From the NCBI GenBank assembly GCA_028287885.1, contig JAQBOT010000396.1, positions 1-25,004 on the forward strand: DNA of 25,004 bases. The letters are read 5' to 3'. The notes beneath the pieces are model-generated. The model had not been told where the DNA came from. It searched no databases and saw nothing but the letters and a program-made list of their open reading frames with translations. The stretch is from Pedobacter sp. (lineage in GTDB: Bacteria; Bacteroidota; Bacteroidia; Sphingobacteriales; Sphingobacteriaceae). This document shows positions 23,502-25,004 of this stretch, piece after piece. The position numbers and the translations under genes are program-made. Within the stretch, counting starts at the first letter, position 1. The number at the start of each line of letters is the position of its first letter.

Positions 23502-24314
23502 ATGAGAAATAAATTATACGCACTTATCTTTTCTTGTCTGATTTTAAGCTGTCAATCGGCAAGATTGGAAAAGATCTTAATTCCCCGCACGATCAATGCC
23601 AACGAAGACTTTAACTCTTATGTTGAGAATAAGGAACACGCACTTGCTGTGGTAAAATATGCAGACGAAAGCGCGCAAAACACAAGTAAGGATGTCAAAG
23701 AAACCTTCGCGATAAAACTTGGAGACACATTGCTTCGGATTCAACCCGATCAAAAGGATAAAAATTTTTTTATCGATAAATTTGCTTCCGCGGACTTTGT
23801 AAACACTCAAAAAACCGCAGTTCTTGTTGAAGCTGCAGACAATTCAGGTCTGGTTGGCCCAATATATCTTATTACCTTGAAAAATAATAAAGCAGAGGTG
23901 GTAAGTTTATATAGAGCGTCTACCGGTGCAAACGACAGCCAATTTACAAAAGGCATAATCCGTGTGGGAAGTTCAGGCTATCTGGTCAATAATGATTTCT
24001 TTGTTACCAATGTAAATGCAAAGGTTTATGTGATTCCGCGGCAACAACCGCAAGAAAGGATCCAAGGCAGTTTCTTTCTAAAATCTCCAGACAAGACCAC
24101 TTTTGTTTTTTTAGTTCGGGGTGCATTTTACCAGGTTAACTATCCCACAGGGGATGTATATACCGAGCCGCTGCCAAAAACAGCCCCAAAAGATGCAGTC
24201 AACGTGTATAAATGGGTTCAAGAAAACTATGCCTGGGTGAAAAATGCTAAGGGTACATCATTTTTTAAACAAATAGATCAGAACAAGGTTATTGATATGC
24301 GCCAATCGTACTAG
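23502..24314 (+). CDS. Predicted lipoprotein of unknown function
   Basis: This 270-aa protein has a short lipoprotein signal (MRNKLYALIFSCLILSC, lipidated Cys17), so it is membrane anchored. The mature part is rich in beta-strand patterns (LVGPIYLITLKNNKAEVVSL, GYLVNNDFFVTNVNAKVYVI) and ends with a region containing several tryptophans and tyrosines (VYKWVQENYAWVK). No catalytic motif or known family is recognised. The start at 23502 is required for the signal sequence. It lies 24 bases upstream of the DUF4112 gene, so the two probably form a transcript. Function is unknown. Confidence 0.8.
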   Translation: MRNKLYALIFSCLILSCQSARLEKILIPRTINANEDFNSYVENKEHALAVVKYADESAQNTSKDVKETFAIKLGDTLLRIQPDQKDKNFFIDKFASADFVNTQKTAVLVEAADNSGLVGPIYLITLKNNKAEVVSLYRASTGANDSQFTKGIIRVGSSGYLVNNDFFVTNVNAKVYVIPRQQPQERIQGSFFLKSPDKTTFVFLVRGAFYQVNYPTGDVYTEPLPKTAPKDAVNVYKWVQENYAWVKNAKGTSFFKQIDQNKVIDMRQSY

Positions 24315-24338
24315 GTAAAGGCGCAATAACGACAAAGG

Positions 24339-24824
24339 ATGGCAGAAAACCCGTATCGAAAAGATGTTGTACAGCAACCCGGAATGGGTTGGATAAAGAA
24401 CATCGCCTACTTGCTAGACGAACAATTTCGGCTTCCAGGTACAAACTTCCGCTTCGGGTTGGATCCAATAATTAATCTTGTGCCTGTGCTGGGTGACATC
24501 CCCGGCTTTCTAATCTCTGCAGGCTTGTTGTTGGCTATGGCACGCAAGGGTGCCAGTAACAAAGTGGTCGTTTTAATGGGCATTAACATATTGCTCGATA
24601 CGGTGATCGGTGGAATTCCGCTGATCGGGCAACTTTTCGATTTCTTTTTTAAGTCCAACACGCGGAATTTAAAACTCATGCGTGAACATTATTTAGAAGG
24701 AAAGCATCAGGGTAGTGGAAAAGGTACAATCCTCATTGCTGTCATCGTGATGCTCATTGTTCTTGTGTTGCTTGTGCTCGGCCTGATCAAGCTGAGTGGC
24801 TGGATTGTTGGCTGGTTCTCCTAA
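24339..24824 (+). CDS. DUF4112 family membrane protein
   Basis: This 161-aa protein fits DUF4112. It has a short amphipathic start, then the conserved block LLDEQFRLPGTNFRFGLDPI with its Leu-Asp-Pro-Ile turn, and two hydrophobic stretches around NLVPVLGDIPGFLISAGLLL and VVVLMGINILLDTVIGGIPL. IGQLFDFFFKSNTRNLKLM follows. A third strong membrane helix occupies the C-terminus (about 130-158, ILIAVIVMLIVLVLLVLG). Members occur across bacteria and archaea and their function is unknown. It probably shares a transcript with the lipoprotein gene 24 bases upstream, and a hairpin follows its stop. Confidence 0.87.
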   Translation: MAENPYRKDVVQQPGMGWIKNIAYLLDEQFRLPGTNFRFGLDPIINLVPVLGDIPGFLISAGLLLAMARKGASNKVVVLMGINILLDTVIGGIPLIGQLFDFFFKSNTRNLKLMREHYLEGKHQGSGKGTILIAVIVMLIVLVLLVLGLIKLSGWIVGWFS

Positions 24825-24868
24825 TAATGCGTTTTTTTAGACCCTGTTTGTCGCATTAAAAGTTTTTT
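24825..24868 (+). terminator. Possible terminator after the DUF4112 gene
   Basis: TAATGCG (24825-24831) pairs with CGCATTA (24852-24858) around a 20-base loop, followed after four bases by six Ts. The stem is short and the loop large, so termination would be modest. The loop contains CCCTGTTTGTC, close to one unit of the 11-bp repeat at 21641-21746, which may be chance. Confidence 0.4.
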
Positions 24869-24945
24869 CAGGCTGAAGTACTGATAATTGGTATGCTTTT
24901 AGCGTGGTTATGTCCAGACAAGCAAAACAATAAAGAATATAATTT

Positions 24946-24953
24946 TATATTTG
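24946..24953 (+). promoter_or_regulatory. -7 promoter box for the gene at the right edge
   Basis: TATATTTG matches the Bacteroidota -7 consensus and lies 28 bases before the ATG at 24981, giving a leader of about 20 nt. No clear -33 element is seen upstream. Confidence 0.5.
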
Positions 24954-24980
24954 TCACATTATAGCTTTGAATTACTTAAT

Positions 24981-25004
24981 ATGAAACGAACTTTAGGATT
25001 GGGC
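24981..25004 (+). CDS. Start of a gene cut by the right window edge
   Basis: An ATG at 24981 opens a frame of eight codons (MKRTLGLG) to the end of the window. A good promoter box stands upstream and a Lys-Arg start followed by hydrophobic residues could begin a signal peptide. Nothing can be said about function. Confidence 0.5.

Overview
This window looks like a piece of a Bacteroidota chromosome, most likely from the Sphingobacteriaceae (Pedobacter/Mucilaginibacter-like). The reasons are a SusC/SusD pair, lipoproteins whose lipobox cysteine is often followed by Lys-Lys, -7 promoter boxes of the Bacteroidota form TAnnTTTG, and moderate GC with short gene spacings. This assignment is inferred from gene content, since no rRNA or other marker is present.

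The centre (about 2.15-21.5 kb) is a polysaccharide utilisation locus for beta-mannan, probably acetylated galactoglucomannan. Arm 1 (2228-11864, +) encodes SusC, SusD, an IPT/TIG surface glycan-binding lipoprotein, a GH26 mannanase lipoprotein, a GH5 glycanase and a GH27 alpha-galactosidase. A strong intrinsic terminator lies inside this arm, after the binding protein. A convergent AraC-family regulator (11883-12758, -) follows, separated from GH27 by a hairpin shared by both 3' ends. Arm 2 (12960-19557, +) encodes two more GH26 enzymes joined by a TAATG overlap, a sodium:solute symporter, a GH130 mannosylglucose phosphorylase and a cellobiose 2-epimerase. A secreted SGNH/sialate-O-acetylesterase-type esterase (19561-21522, -) faces arm 2 tail to tail.

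The proposed flow is as follows. Surface GH26/GH5 enzymes cut the backbone, and GH27 and the esterase remove galactose and acetyl groups. SusC/SusD and the binding protein capture and import oligosaccharides, and the remaining GH26 enzymes reduce them to mannobiose in the periplasm. The symporter moves disaccharides into the cytoplasm, the epimerase converts mannobiose to mannosyl-glucose, and GH130 phosphorolyses that to mannose-1-phosphate plus glucose. No beta-mannosidase gene is visible. The two arms start with the same upstream sequence, GGTTAAAATA(A/G)TATTA, at the same distance from the predicted -7 box and start codon. This is a good candidate for the operator of a shared regulator, plausibly the AraC protein between them.

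The flanks are less specialised. At the left are the end of a LuxR-type response regulator, a DUF2147 protein and a Ycf48-like Asp-box repeat protein. At the right are an erythromycin-esterase-family protein, a 78-aa protein of unknown function, an unrecognised lipoprotein, a DUF4112 membrane protein and the first codons of another gene. Between the two esterase genes lies a two-sided array of degenerate 11-bp repeats (four units on one strand, five on the other) that none of the genes explains.
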